From NCBI GenBank assembly GCA_937892155.1, contig CALAUG010000017.1, positions 1 through 38,414 of the forward strand: a stretch of DNA of 38,414 nt, given 5' to 3'. Source of the stretch: an uncultured Bacteroidales bacterium (GTDB taxonomy: Bacteria > Bacteroidota > Bacteroidia > Bacteroidales > UBA1715). This document shows positions 22,296 to 30,916 of this stretch, in pieces. How positions within the stretch are numbered: position 1 is the first letter of the stretch; each line of letters opens with the position of its first letter. The notes under the pieces are model-generated. The model searched no databases. It was not told where the DNA came from and saw only the letters and a list, made by a program, of their open reading frames with translations. Made by a program: the position numbers and the translations under genes.

Positions 22296-24442
22296 TATTC
22301 TGCACTTGTTTGTTCTTCGTCAGATATCAGCACGTAATCCAACTGGCGTTTGATTAAGTCGGCACGTGCAATTTTTATTGTAACTCTATTTCCTAATGTA
22401 TATTCATTTCCAGTGTGTCGTCCACGAAGACAATAATTTCGTTCGTCAAAAGTATAAATATCGTCGGTAAGATCTCGGAGCGAAACCATTCCTTCGCACA
22501 AATTGCCGTCGAGTTCCACATAAAATCCCCATTCGGTAATGCTGGTGATTGTACCGTCAAAGATTTCACCAACATGGTCTTTCATCCATTCAACTTGTTT
22601 ATACTTTATGGATGCCCGTTCTGCATTTGCAGCCAATTGTTCTCGTGAAGATGCGTGTTTGCAATATTCTTCGTATTCTTCTTCGGAAACGCTGCCTTTT
22701 TTCTTTAAATATCTATCCAATAAACGATGTACCATCATATCTGGATAACGTCGGATAGGCGAGGTAAAGTGACAATAATAATCGAATGCCAATCCATAGT
22801 GGCCAATATTTTCAGTCGTATAGATTGCTTTTGCCATGGAACGGACGGCCATACCAGCGAAAATGTCACATTCAGTTGTGTTCTTTATGCCTTCCAGCAA
22901 TTTGTTGATAGATTTAGATGTATTTACGCCTCCAGATGTGTTGATTCTATATCCGAATTTTCTAATGAAATTTGAGAAATCTTTCAATTTCATTTCATCC
23001 GGATTGTCGTGTACACGATAGACGAACGTAAGATTTTGCTTACCAATAAATTCGGCAACTTTACGGTTCGCCAGCAACATAAATTCTTCTATCAATTTAT
23101 TGGCATCTTTAGAGACTTTAAAATATACACCTTGTGGATGTCCGTCTTTGTCTAATTTGAATTTTACTTCTCTACGGTCAAACGAAACAGCGCCTTTTTC
23201 AAATCGTGCGGCACGAAGCTTTTTAGCCAGCATGTCCATTGTCTGTATTTCACGTACCAAATCGCCTTCACCAGTTTCTATTACTTTTTGCGCTTCTTCG
23301 TATGCAAAACGTCGGTTTGAACGGATAATGGTGCGTCCAAACCATTGTTTGATAACTTTTGCATCCTTATCAAGTGTAAATACAGCGGAAAAAGTAAGTT
23401 TATCTTCATCTGGACGAAGAGAACAGACATTGTTTGATAACTTTTCAGGCAACATCGGTACTACACGATCAACCAGATACACCGATGTTCCGCGTTTTTG
23501 TGCTTCTTCCTCAAGTTTTGTGTTTGGTCTTACGTAATAAGTAACATCGGCAATGTGTACGCCAATTTGATATGTCTCATCTTCTAAGAATTCAATAGAC
23601 AAAGCATCGTCAAAATCTTTCGCGTCGGCAGGATCGATAGTAAATGTGGTAACATTTCTAAAATCTCTTCTGCTTTTTATTTCGGATGCTGGGATATCGT
23701 CTGGTAGAGCATTTGCTTCATCATCAATCTCTTTTGTAAAACGATACGGTAAATCAAATTCTTCAAGAATAGCGTGCATTTCCGTTTCGTTATTTCCTGC
23801 ATCACCAAGGACTTTGGTGATTTTTCCAATAGGATTTTTTGCCTTTTTCGGCCAGTCAGTAATTTCAACAACAACTTTTTGACCATTTTTTGCTTTCAAC
23901 GTATCGTCGTTGTCAACAAAAATATCGTATGGAATATACCGTTTGTCAACTATTACGAAAGCATATTTGCTGTTACGTTCTATGATGCCGACAAATTCAC
24001 GCTTTCCTTTTTCTAAAATTTCAACCACTTCGCCTTCCAAACGCGAACGACGACCATGATTGGCATAGAGGGCAACTTTTACTAAATCATTGTTTAATGC
24101 ATGATTCAAATTGGGAGAAGAAATGAATATATCTTCTTCCAGTTCTGGACTTACTACGTAAGCCGAACCATACGGAGACAAATCAACCCGACCGGTAACA
24201 TATCCAAAATGTGATTTCAAACGATATTTACCATTTTGACATTCTTCCAATTCTCCCTTGTGCAATAAGGTGTACAGATATTTTTCCGTCAATACAATTC
24301 CTTCTTTGTTATTGAGGCTTAATTGCACTGCAACTTGTTTGCAATTCAGGGGCTTTTTAGGCGATTTTTTGAATATAGTGAGGATGTCAGCAGCAATTTC
24401 TGAAGATTCTGCTTTTCTATATTGTTCGTTTTTTCTTGGCAT
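22295..24442 (-). CDS. rnr: Ribonuclease R
   Basis: A 715-residue exoribonuclease, started at the ATG of MPRKNEQYRK; an upstream in-frame ATG adds a poor 11-residue leader. Order: a helix-turn-helix-like N-terminus (~10-75), cold-shock domains (GYVTGRVDLSPYG, FVGIIERNSKYAFVI), an RNB catalytic domain with FTIDPADAKDFDDALSIE carrying the metal-binding Asp cluster, GRTIIRSNRRFAYEEAQ and HFTSPIRRYPDMMVHR, and a C-terminal S1 domain (FDGTITSITEWGFYVEL). It degrades structured RNA 3' to 5'. The lysine-rich tail of E. coli RNase R is missing. First gene of a two-gene operon with cysE. No strong -7 box was found upstream; a near match, TATTATTG, lies at 24465-24472. Confidence 0.93.
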   Translation of the reverse strand: MPRKNEQYRKAESSEIAADILTIFKKSPKKPLNCKQVAVQLSLNNKEGIVLTEKYLYTLLHKGELEECQNGKYRLKSHFGYVTGRVDLSPYGSAYVVSPELEEDIFISSPNLNHALNNDLVKVALYANHGRRSRLEGEVVEILEKGKREFVGIIERNSKYAFVIVDKRYIPYDIFVDNDDTLKAKNGQKVVVEITDWPKKAKNPIGKITKVLGDAGNNETEMHAILEEFDLPYRFTKEIDDEANALPDDIPASEIKSRRDFRNVTTFTIDPADAKDFDDALSIEFLEDETYQIGVHIADVTYYVRPNTKLEEEAQKRGTSVYLVDRVVPMLPEKLSNNVCSLRPDEDKLTFSAVFTLDKDAKVIKQWFGRTIIRSNRRFAYEEAQKVIETGEGDLVREIQTMDMLAKKLRAARFEKGAVSFDRREVKFKLDKDGHPQGVYFKVSKDANKLIEEFMLLANRKVAEFIGKQNLTFVYRVHDNPDEMKLKDFSNFIRKFGYRINTSGGVNTSKSINKLLEGIKNTTECDIFAGMAVRSMAKAIYTTENIGHYGLAFDYYCHFTSPIRRYPDMMVHRLLDRYLKKKGSVSEEEYEEYCKHASSREQLAANAERASIKYKQVEWMKDHVGEIFDGTITSITEWGFYVELDGNLCEGMVSLRDLTDDIYTFDERNYCLRGRHTGNEYTLGNRVTIKIARADLIKRQLDYVLISDEEQTSAE

Positions 24443-24557
24443 AGTACGAAAAGTTTTGTTTTTACAATAATACAAAAAACGTCCGATTTATTAGTTGCAA
24501 CTTATTAACAAAAGAGGACATTTTTGAACATTGAACAGCAAATTATAATGTATTTTA

Positions 24558-24565
24558 TACATTTG
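24558..24565 (+). promoter_or_regulatory. -7 box upstream of the small outer-membrane protein gene
   Basis: TACATTTG, 27 bases before the ATG at 24593, matching TAnnTTTG. Confidence 0.55.
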
Positions 24566-24592
24566 TCTCACTAAAGTGATTAACATAGAACT

Positions 24593-25324
24593 ATGAAAAA
24601 AATACTCTTGAATATTATAGCAATAATGAGTCTTGCGGCTTGCTCTCTGGACGTTTTTTCGCAAGAAGAATTTGAATACGACACAACAGCAATGACCCCA
24701 GCAAAATGTTTGTCGGACAGTCATCATTTTATATCGGTCAACATGCTTCAATTTGCAACAGGAACTGTGAATTTGAACTATGAGTATAAAATTGTGCCTC
24801 AATTTTCCATAAAAGTCGGAGCAGGTACCGTTCTTGGTAGCAGAATATTATTCAACGAAGCTCAACAGCCTTGTATTGCAGGTGGATTTTATGGATTAGT
24901 TGAACCTCGTTTCTATTTTAAGAAGGCGTCAGAATCTTGTCTGATTCAGTATGGTTTGAGTGCGTCGTACAAATATTGGAATTTTACGGCTAAGAATCAT
25001 ATTTTGTCAAAAAAGGAATTTGAAAAAGAGTTTATGTCACAAAATACTTCTTTAAAAGGTCAGGACTTGCTTGATGCAATGAATGAAGCAAAGAAAAATA
25101 AATGGGATTCATATAAAAATGATGACACATACAGTGTAACCGACGAGGATATTTATGAAAAATGCGATGAAATTGAACAGTTGGGGACTATATCATTTTT
25201 CGGTAAAGGTTGTATTGCCGGTGGATTAACAGCAGAAGTTGAAGTTGGCGTAGGTCTGGGAGTACTGGATAAAGACTTTTATTTCACTCCAAATTTAGGA
25301 CTCTCTTTTGGATGGACGTTTTAG
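24593..25324 (+). CDS. Putative outer-membrane beta-barrel (lipo)protein
   Basis: A 243-residue exported protein. The N-terminal signal can be read as a lipoprotein signal (LAAC, Cys at residue 17) or as a cleaved signal ending at VFSQ (residue 23). The rest shows alternating beta-strand patterns (FISVNMLQFATGTVNLNYEYKI, FSIKVGAGTVLGSRI, FGLSFGWTF-like C-terminus ending in Phe), typical of small Bacteroidota outer-membrane barrels. A hydrophilic insertion at ~140-200 (FEKEFMSQNTSLKGQ ... YEKCDEIEQ) interrupts the barrel pattern and might be an extracellular loop. No family could be named with certainty. Its own promoter box lies just upstream and the neighbours are convergent, so it is probably monocistronic. 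Confidence 0.7.
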   Translation: MKKILLNIIAIMSLAACSLDVFSQEEFEYDTTAMTPAKCLSDSHHFISVNMLQFATGTVNLNYEYKIVPQFSIKVGAGTVLGSRILFNEAQQPCIAGGFYGLVEPRFYFKKASESCLIQYGLSASYKYWNFTAKNHILSKKEFEKEFMSQNTSLKGQDLLDAMNEAKKNKWDSYKNDDTYSVTDEDIYEKCDEIEQLGTISFFGKGCIAGGLTAEVEVGVGLGVLDKDFYFTPNLGLSFGWTF

Positions 25325-25326
25325 AA

Positions 25327-25370
25327 GGGTAGTGATTAATGTAACTCTTGATTCTTGATTCTCACTCCCT
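25327..25370. terminator. Possible bidirectional hairpin between convergent genes
   Basis: AGGGTAGTGA (near 25326-25335) and TCACTCCCT (near 25362-25370) can pair with one bulge around a loop holding two TTCTTGA/CTCTTGA heptads. T-rich DNA follows on the right. Position between convergent genes fits a terminator, but the stem is modest. Confidence 0.4.
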
Positions 25371-25951
25371 TACCAGTTTTTCTCTATTCTATTATTGTTT
25401 TTCTTGTTCTGCTTTTGCATATTAAGTCGTTGTTGTACGGCTTTGTCGTCTTGGTCTATTGCATCAAGCATCATTTCTGCTTGAATTTTTGAGATTTGTC
25501 CTTTCTGGTCGCCTTGTGAATTGTTGTCTCCACGTTGTCCTTGTCGCTCTTCGTCACTTTGTTGACCTTGCTGTTGTTGCTGGTTTTGCTGTTGCTGTTC
25601 GCCTTTTTGTTGTGATTCTTGGTTACCTTGTTGATTTTGTTGATCATTATTTTGACCATTTTGGCTCTGTCCTTGTTCAGATTGATTTTGGTCATTATTG
25701 TTGTTTCCTTGTTGATTCTTGTTTTGCTTGTTTTTTTGATTGTTTTCTCCCTCAATCAATCGTTTTAATTGGGCGAGGGAAGAATCGGATTCAAACAATT
25801 CGCATCCGCGGGAGACTGTATATAATGCTGCTTCTTGCTGTTTCTCAGCATATAGTCGTGCGGAGACATTGAAATATTCCTGTGCCGTTTTTTGACCATA
25901 AACGGTTACGTATGTGCTGAGAATCAGTAGTATGGCAAGAAATTTTCTCAT
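25370..25951 (-). CDS. Secreted Gln/Asn-rich protein with BatC-like C-terminus
   Basis: A 193-residue protein with a signal peptide (MRKFLAILLILSTYVTVYG, then QK), a short helical region (~20-65), a Gln/Asn-rich low-complexity stretch (~66-150) and a conserved-looking C-terminal tail (ISKIQAEMMLDAIDQDDKAVQQRLN, ending RIEKNW). From memory of the family, this tail resembles the end of BatC of the Bacteroides Bat (aerotolerance) operon, which normally has the TPR, the Q-rich stretch and this tail in one protein. Here the TPR part is a separate protein encoded just upstream, with a 4-bp overlap (ATGA). No batA, batB or batD is visible. The role is unknown. Confidence 0.7.
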   Translation of the reverse strand: MRKFLAILLILSTYVTVYGQKTAQEYFNVSARLYAEKQQEAALYTVSRGCELFESDSSLAQLKRLIEGENNQKNKQNKNQQGNNNNDQNQSEQGQSQNGQNNDQQNQQGNQESQQKGEQQQQNQQQQQGQQSDEERQGQRGDNNSQGDQKGQISKIQAEMMLDAIDQDDKAVQQRLNMQKQNKKNNNRIEKNW

Positions 25952-26622
25952 TCTTTGTTGTTGTTTATAATGGTTACGATTCCTTCTAGTTTTTTCGTAA
26001 AGTCATTTAATAGTTGAACAGTTTTGTCTTTTTCTGCACCGTCACTCATAACTTTCAATGCTTCTTCGAATTTGTATTGCTTAACAAGTTCCATAGCTTT
26101 TTGGAGACATTCTTCTGCAAATTTTGAAGGTTTCTGTTGCTCTTGTTCTTTTTTCTTTTGTTTTTCTAATTCATCCAGTTGTTTTTGGATTTCTAATTTC
26201 TTTTGAGCAAATGCAAGATTGTAGCGGGTGTCGTCATCTTTTGGATTCAAAATCAATGATTGTTTGTAGAGTTTTACGGCTTCTTCGTATTTTCCTTGTT
26301 CGCAAGTAATATTGCCGACGTTATGCAGTATTGCAGCTTTTTGTTCTTTATCTGATGTGAGTTTTAAGGCTTTGTCATAGGCTTCGCCCGCTAGAATATA
26401 TTTATTCAGTTTGTACAAGGCATTCCCGAAATTGTACCAAGAGTCAAACGAAAGGGAATCAAGTTGACAGGCGTGCTTGTATTGCACGGCAGCATTTCTG
26501 AAATCTTCTTTGTTGTAAAATGAGTTTCCTTTTTCTATGAAAGGTCTTACATCGGTTTGCGATAGAGCGGAAAGTCCGCACAGACACATAATTACAGCCA
26601 ATGTATATTGTTTTAGAAGCAT
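25948..26622 (-). CDS. Secreted TPR protein, BatC/BatE-like
   Basis: A 224-residue protein with a signal peptide (MLLKQYTLAVIMCLCGLSALS, then Q). Three to four tetratricopeptide repeats cover ~28-145 (FIEKGNSFYNKEDFRNAAVQY, WYNFGNALYKLNKYILAG, LHNVGNITCEQGKYEEAVKLY); ILNPKDDDTRYNLAFAQKKLE is the segment most like BatC. A Lys/Gln/Glu-rich helix (~145-165) and another helical repeat (EECLQKAMELVKQYKFEEAL) finish it. It probably works as a periplasmic protein-protein interaction scaffold together with the Q-rich protein it overlaps. A -7 box is at 26648-26655. Confidence 0.75.
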   Translation of the reverse strand: MLLKQYTLAVIMCLCGLSALSQTDVRPFIEKGNSFYNKEDFRNAAVQYKHACQLDSLSFDSWYNFGNALYKLNKYILAGEAYDKALKLTSDKEQKAAILHNVGNITCEQGKYEEAVKLYKQSLILNPKDDDTRYNLAFAQKKLEIQKQLDELEKQKKKEQEQQKPSKFAEECLQKAMELVKQYKFEEALKVMSDGAEKDKTVQLLNDFTKKLEGIVTIINNNKE

Positions 26623-26647
26623 ATTTCACTTACCGATATTGTAAAAA

Positions 26648-26655
26648 CAAAGATA
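26648..26655 (-). promoter_or_regulatory. -7 box of the TPR/Q-rich pair
   Basis: TATCTTTG on the minus strand, 25 bases upstream of the ATG at 26622. Confidence 0.55.
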
Positions 26656-26814
26656 GGGCAAAACAATGAACTAAAATCTAATATGATAAAAGTTTTTAAG
26701 GCAGAATTTGGTAAAAAACAAACTTTGAAATTCTCTTTAATATTGAAAATAAACATTTTACCAATTAAAAATGTAATGTCGTAGATATTTACTTTTTTAT
26801 ATGAGCCAAAGTAA

Positions 26815-26822
26815 TATTTTTG
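26815..26822 (+). promoter_or_regulatory. -7 box of the RND efflux operon
   Basis: TATTTTTG, 22 bases before the ATG at 26845; an AAAGGA Shine-Dalgarno-like stretch lies between them, stronger than at most starts in this window. The 222-bp gap shared with the divergent TPR operon showed no clear repressor dyad. Confidence 0.5.
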
Positions 26823-26844
26823 CATTCGATTTAAAAGGACATAT

Positions 26845-27867
26845 ATGAAACGGAATATTGTATCAATTATGTTGTTGGCGGCATTATCTTTTTCTGCGTG
26901 CCAGCACAAGACGACAGAGCAGGCTAAAACTCCGATTCGGGTTAAAGTTGAGCAAGTAGCAATGCAGGAAGATGTTGGACAATTGTCCTATGTCGGTGTT
27001 GTTGAAGAGGGACAATCCACAGCTGTAAGTTATACGACAATGGGAATAGTGAAACAAATGTATGTTTCTGAAGGACAGGCCGTTGTTAAAGGAAAAATCC
27101 TTGCGCGCATTGATGATTCTCAAGCACGCAGTATGCTTCAGGCTGCTCAGGCATCTTGTCAACAAGCCGAAGATGCAATTTCCCGTTACAAACAATTGTA
27201 CGATAAAGGTTCTCTATCGGAGGCGAATTGGGTCGAAGCTCAAAGTAAATTGGAGCAAGCCCGTTCAACGTATGCCATTGCACAAAAGCAAGTTGCAGAT
27301 TGTCAGTTAAAGGCTCCATGCAGTGGCGTGATAGGTAAGAAGAGCGTAAATGTAGGTGAAACAGCCCTCCCTTCGCAGCCAATTGTAACTATTTTGAACA
27401 TAGATAGTGTAAAAATCAAAATTGCAGTACCAGAACGTGAAATGTCCGCAATTTCTGACACTTCTTCTTCAACAATTACAGTTGAAGCGCTTGGTGACAC
27501 GACTTTTAAAGGAACTCGTATAGAAAAAGGTGTTCAAGCTGATGCAATGACGCATACGTATGCCGTACGTATAAATATTCCTAACGGCGGTAATCAATTA
27601 TTGCCAGGTATGGTTGCAAAAGTCAGCATAGATGGCTCTCAGGCGAAAACGATGACAGTTCCAATTTCGGCTGTGCAGCAATTGAGTTCGGGTGAACGCT
27701 TCGTGTGGACCGTGGATGAAAATTCCGTATCTCATAGGACACAAGTAACTATCGGTAATGCTGTTGGAAATCGTATTGTTATCAATAGTGGTTTAAAAGC
27801 AGGAGATATGGTCGTCACTGAGGGTTTTCAAAAAATTAGTGAGGGTTCTAACGTAGAAATGCTATGA
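26845..27867 (+). CDS. RND efflux periplasmic adaptor (membrane fusion protein)
   Basis: A 340-residue lipoprotein: signal MKRNIVSIMLLAALSFSAC with lipobox Cys19. Family segments are the biotinyl-lipoyl-like half KQMYVSEGQAVVKGKILARID (given in part), the alpha-helical hairpin (~88-140, Ala/Gln-rich), the second lipoyl half LKAPCSGVIGKKSVNVGE and a beta-barrel/MP domain with LPGMVAKVSI. The short hairpin is usual for Bacteroidota adaptors. It links the inner-membrane pump to the outer-membrane channel. First gene of a three-gene operon; its stop overlaps the pump start by 4 bp (ATGA). No transcriptional regulator gene accompanies the operon. Confidence 0.9.
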   Translation: MKRNIVSIMLLAALSFSACQHKTTEQAKTPIRVKVEQVAMQEDVGQLSYVGVVEEGQSTAVSYTTMGIVKQMYVSEGQAVVKGKILARIDDSQARSMLQAAQASCQQAEDAISRYKQLYDKGSLSEANWVEAQSKLEQARSTYAIAQKQVADCQLKAPCSGVIGKKSVNVGETALPSQPIVTILNIDSVKIKIAVPEREMSAISDTSSSTITVEALGDTTFKGTRIEKGVQADAMTHTYAVRINIPNGGNQLLPGMVAKVSIDGSQAKTMTVPISAVQQLSSGERFVWTVDENSVSHRTQVTIGNAVGNRIVINSGLKAGDMVVTEGFQKISEGSNVEML

Positions 27868-30800
27868 AAAAAGACAACTGGGTTGCGGCATTGATGCGTA
27901 ATTACCGCATTACATTCCTGCTGATTTTAATCCTTTTTATATTTGGCTTTTATGGCCTTGATATGATGCCAAAAGCCGAATTTCCCGACTTTACGATTCG
28001 TCAAGGTGTAGTTGTCGCAGTCTATCCTGGGGCATCGACAGAGGAAGTCGAAAATCAGGTTGCACGGCCTTTAGAACGGTATCTGTTTACCTTTCCCGAA
28101 GTGAAACGTTCGGCTACAACGTCAACCAGCAGCAATGGAATGTGTTTCATGATGGTTGAATTAGAAGACTGGGTGACAGATAAAGATGAAGTGTGGAGCA
28201 AAATCCGCCATGGTCTCAATAGTTTCAAGACAACTGGATTGCCAAGCGGCGTGTTGGCTGTTGTGGTTCAAGATGATTTTGGAGATACATCTGCATTGCT
28301 GATTGCAGTGGAAAGCGATCAACGTTCATATAAAGAATTACATCAATATTCTGATGCATTGTGTGACCAACTCCGTCAAATAAAAACTGTCAGCAATGTG
28401 CGTGTGTACGGCGACATACAGGAACAGATAACATTGAATATTGACCGTGAACGTATGTCGGCATACGGACTTACGGCAGAAGAATTATTGGCAATATTAC
28501 AAACGCAGGGATTGACCACTATGGCTGGAAATATCGCCACTTCACGTCAAAATATTCCAATACACGTGTCAACATTGTTACATAGCGAAGAAGAATTGGG
28601 TAATATGATTATTCATTATGATATGAATAATAACGTTGTACGTGTGAAAGATGTCGCTACAATAGAGCGTGGGTATGATATGTCGTCAAGTTATATTCAG
28701 CAGGACGGACATCCGTGTATTTTGCTATCGTTGGAAATGAAACCTGACAATAATATTGTACACTATGGTAAAGCAGTTGAAAAAGTTTTGGAAGAATTCC
28801 GGACAACGAATTTGCCTGATGACGTTCATATTATCCGTATTGCAGACCAACCACGAGTTGTAGAAATCAGTGTGAACGATTTCTTACGCGATTTGATTAT
28901 TTCTATGATTATCATCATTGTCGTTATGATGATTCTTTTCCCATTACGAACCGCAATTGTGGCTGCAATTACAATTCCTCTGACTACGTTCATATCTGTT
29001 GGAATCATGTATCTCTGTGGCATACAACTAAATACCATTTCCTTGGCTGGGTTGGTAATTGTTCTGGGAATGGTTGTGGATAATTCAATTGTCGTTCTTG
29101 ACGGATATTTGGAGTATCGTCGGAAGGGCATGAGTCGATGGCACGCAGCTTCGGAAAGTGCACAACATTATTTTCCTCCAATGATGTTGGCTACTTTGTG
29201 CATTTGCGCAATTTTCTATCCGTGTTTAATTGTATTTGACGGTCAAATAGCCGAATTTGTTGAAGCATTGCCACCAACACTGACAATCAATTTGGTTGTA
29301 TCGTTGTTGTTGGCTGTTGTTGTTATTCCAATATTGGAAAACTGGTTGATAAAGACGGTAAAACCGCCTAAAGAAGGTAAACGTTCACTTACGGACTGGG
29401 TACAGTTTGGATATGACAAAGTGTTGAAACTTACGTTTAAATTTCCATGGTTAACAATCATTGTCGGCGTACTGTTAATAGTAGCAAGTATAGTATTTTG
29501 CATCCCGCAAATTCGTGTACGCACCATGCCGTTTGCCGATAGAAATCAGTTTGCTGTGGAAATATTTCTGCCTCAAGGAAAAGGAATTGACGACACGAAA
29601 TTTGTCGCTGATTCGGTTTACAAAGTATTAAAGGCAGACGATAGGGTCGTTGGCATTACTCAATTTATAGGCTGTTCATCGCCACGTTTTCAAATGAGTT
29701 ATGCGCCACAAATAGGAGGGAAAAACTTTGCTCAGTTCATTGTCAATACTACATCTATTGATGCAACTGTAGCATTATTGGATGAATATGCTCCAAAATG
29801 GTCGTATGCATTTCCTGAAGCATACGTTAAATTTAAACAACTTGATTATCAAAATGTTCCTGACTATGAATTCCATATATATGGCGAAGATATAGATTCG
29901 TTGCGTGTTGCATCAGAAACATTAATGGATTATATGCGTAGTCTTGATGGGGTTGAATGGGTTCATTCGGATTTTAGCAATCCTATTGTAAGTCAGGAAG
30001 TTGTGCTGAATCCTATTATTGCTTCGCAACAGGGAATCAACCGTACAACTGCATCGTTACAACTGATGGCAAACATCAGCGACATAACCGTTGGAAGCAT
30101 TTGGGAGGGTAATTACGAAGTTCCTATCGTATTACATAATAAAGGAACAGAAAATATGACCATTGAAGATGTTGAGGATATGCTCGTTTCTACAGGCGTT
30201 TCGTCTGTACCAATCAGACAGATTGCAACAATTACTCCTCAATGGAACGAAGCCTCGATAGTACATCGTAACGGACTACGTTGTATGACTATTTCTGCAG
30301 AAACGCAAAGAAATGTTCTACCGGCTGAAATAGAAAAGAAAATCGAAAACTATATCGCAGAAGAACTGACAGTGCCTAATGGAGTACGAGTTGCAGTAGG
30401 AGGTATCACAGAATATAATAACAACATCACAACAGATATTGTCGTCATCATTACGATTGCCGTCATTATCATATTCTTCTTCCTATTGTTCAATTTCCAC
30501 AATTTTGGATTGACTTTGTTAAGTATGGCAGCTCTTGGATTACTGATTCCTGGGGCACTGGTAGGTCTTGCATCGGTAGATAAAATGTTAGGTCTGACAG
30601 CATTATTTGGACTAATTACACTGATGGGTATCATTATGAGAAATGAAATTTTAATATTTGAACACGCCGAACTGCTTGTTGCCAAAGGATGGAATGCTCA
30701 CGATGCCGCATACGATGCTGGTCGTCGCAGAATGGTTCCAATATTTCTGACAACAGCAACGACAGCTGTGGGTGTGATACCGATGATTATTGCAGGAACA

Positions 30801-30914
30801 TCGTTCTGGATGCCTGTTGGATTAACAATATTCTGCGGTGGTATTGGAGCATTGATACTTGTCGTTACCGTTTTACCGGTTGCATATTGGAAAATAATGG
30901 ATAAAAAGAAATAA
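27864..30914 (+). CDS. RND multidrug-type efflux permease (AcrB-like)
   Basis: A 1016-residue inner-membrane transporter with the RND plan: TM1 (YRITFLLILILFIFGFYGL), a large periplasmic loop with AVYPGASTEEVENQVARPLE, TM2-6 including VLGMVVDNSIVVLDG (the TM4 Asp proton-relay site), TM7 near residue 525, a second periplasmic loop and TM8-12 with GLITLMGIIMRNEILIFEHA and GTSFWMPVG. Proton-driven export through the adaptor and TolC partner is inferred from the family; drug, bile-acid or metal specificity cannot be read from sequence. The length is slightly below AcrB (1049). The TolC-type gene starts 2 bases after its stop. Confidence 0.92.
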   Translation: MKKDNWVAALMRNYRITFLLILILFIFGFYGLDMMPKAEFPDFTIRQGVVVAVYPGASTEEVENQVARPLERYLFTFPEVKRSATTSTSSNGMCFMMVELEDWVTDKDEVWSKIRHGLNSFKTTGLPSGVLAVVVQDDFGDTSALLIAVESDQRSYKELHQYSDALCDQLRQIKTVSNVRVYGDIQEQITLNIDRERMSAYGLTAEELLAILQTQGLTTMAGNIATSRQNIPIHVSTLLHSEEELGNMIIHYDMNNNVVRVKDVATIERGYDMSSSYIQQDGHPCILLSLEMKPDNNIVHYGKAVEKVLEEFRTTNLPDDVHIIRIADQPRVVEISVNDFLRDLIISMIIIIVVMMILFPLRTAIVAAITIPLTTFISVGIMYLCGIQLNTISLAGLVIVLGMVVDNSIVVLDGYLEYRRKGMSRWHAASESAQHYFPPMMLATLCICAIFYPCLIVFDGQIAEFVEALPPTLTINLVVSLLLAVVVIPILENWLIKTVKPPKEGKRSLTDWVQFGYDKVLKLTFKFPWLTIIVGVLLIVASIVFCIPQIRVRTMPFADRNQFAVEIFLPQGKGIDDTKFVADSVYKVLKADDRVVGITQFIGCSSPRFQMSYAPQIGGKNFAQFIVNTTSIDATVALLDEYAPKWSYAFPEAYVKFKQLDYQNVPDYEFHIYGEDIDSLRVASETLMDYMRSLDGVEWVHSDFSNPIVSQEVVLNPIIASQQGINRTTASLQLMANISDITVGSIWEGNYEVPIVLHNKGTENMTIEDVEDMLVSTGVSSVPIRQIATITPQWNEASIVHRNGLRCMTISAETQRNVLPAEIEKKIENYIAEELTVPNGVRVAVGGITEYNNNITTDIVVIITIAVIIIFFFLLFNFHNFGLTLLSMAALGLLIPGALVGLASVDKMLGLTALFGLITLMGIIMRNEILIFEHAELLVAKGWNAHDAAYDAGRRRMVPIFLTTATTAVGVIPMIIAGTSFWMPVGLTIFCGGIGALILVVTVLPVAYWKIMDKKK

Positions 30915-30916
30915 AA

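Noticed and set aside
24490..24505. AGTTGCAACT palindrome upstream of RNase R
   Set aside because: Ten bases in A+T-rich DNA, single copy, and not placed on any promoter box; too weak to call an operator.
25471..25755. 94-codon Lys/Asn-rich frame on the minus strand
   Set aside because: It is the shifted reading of the Gln/Asn-rich tract of the BatC-like protein and has no independent features.
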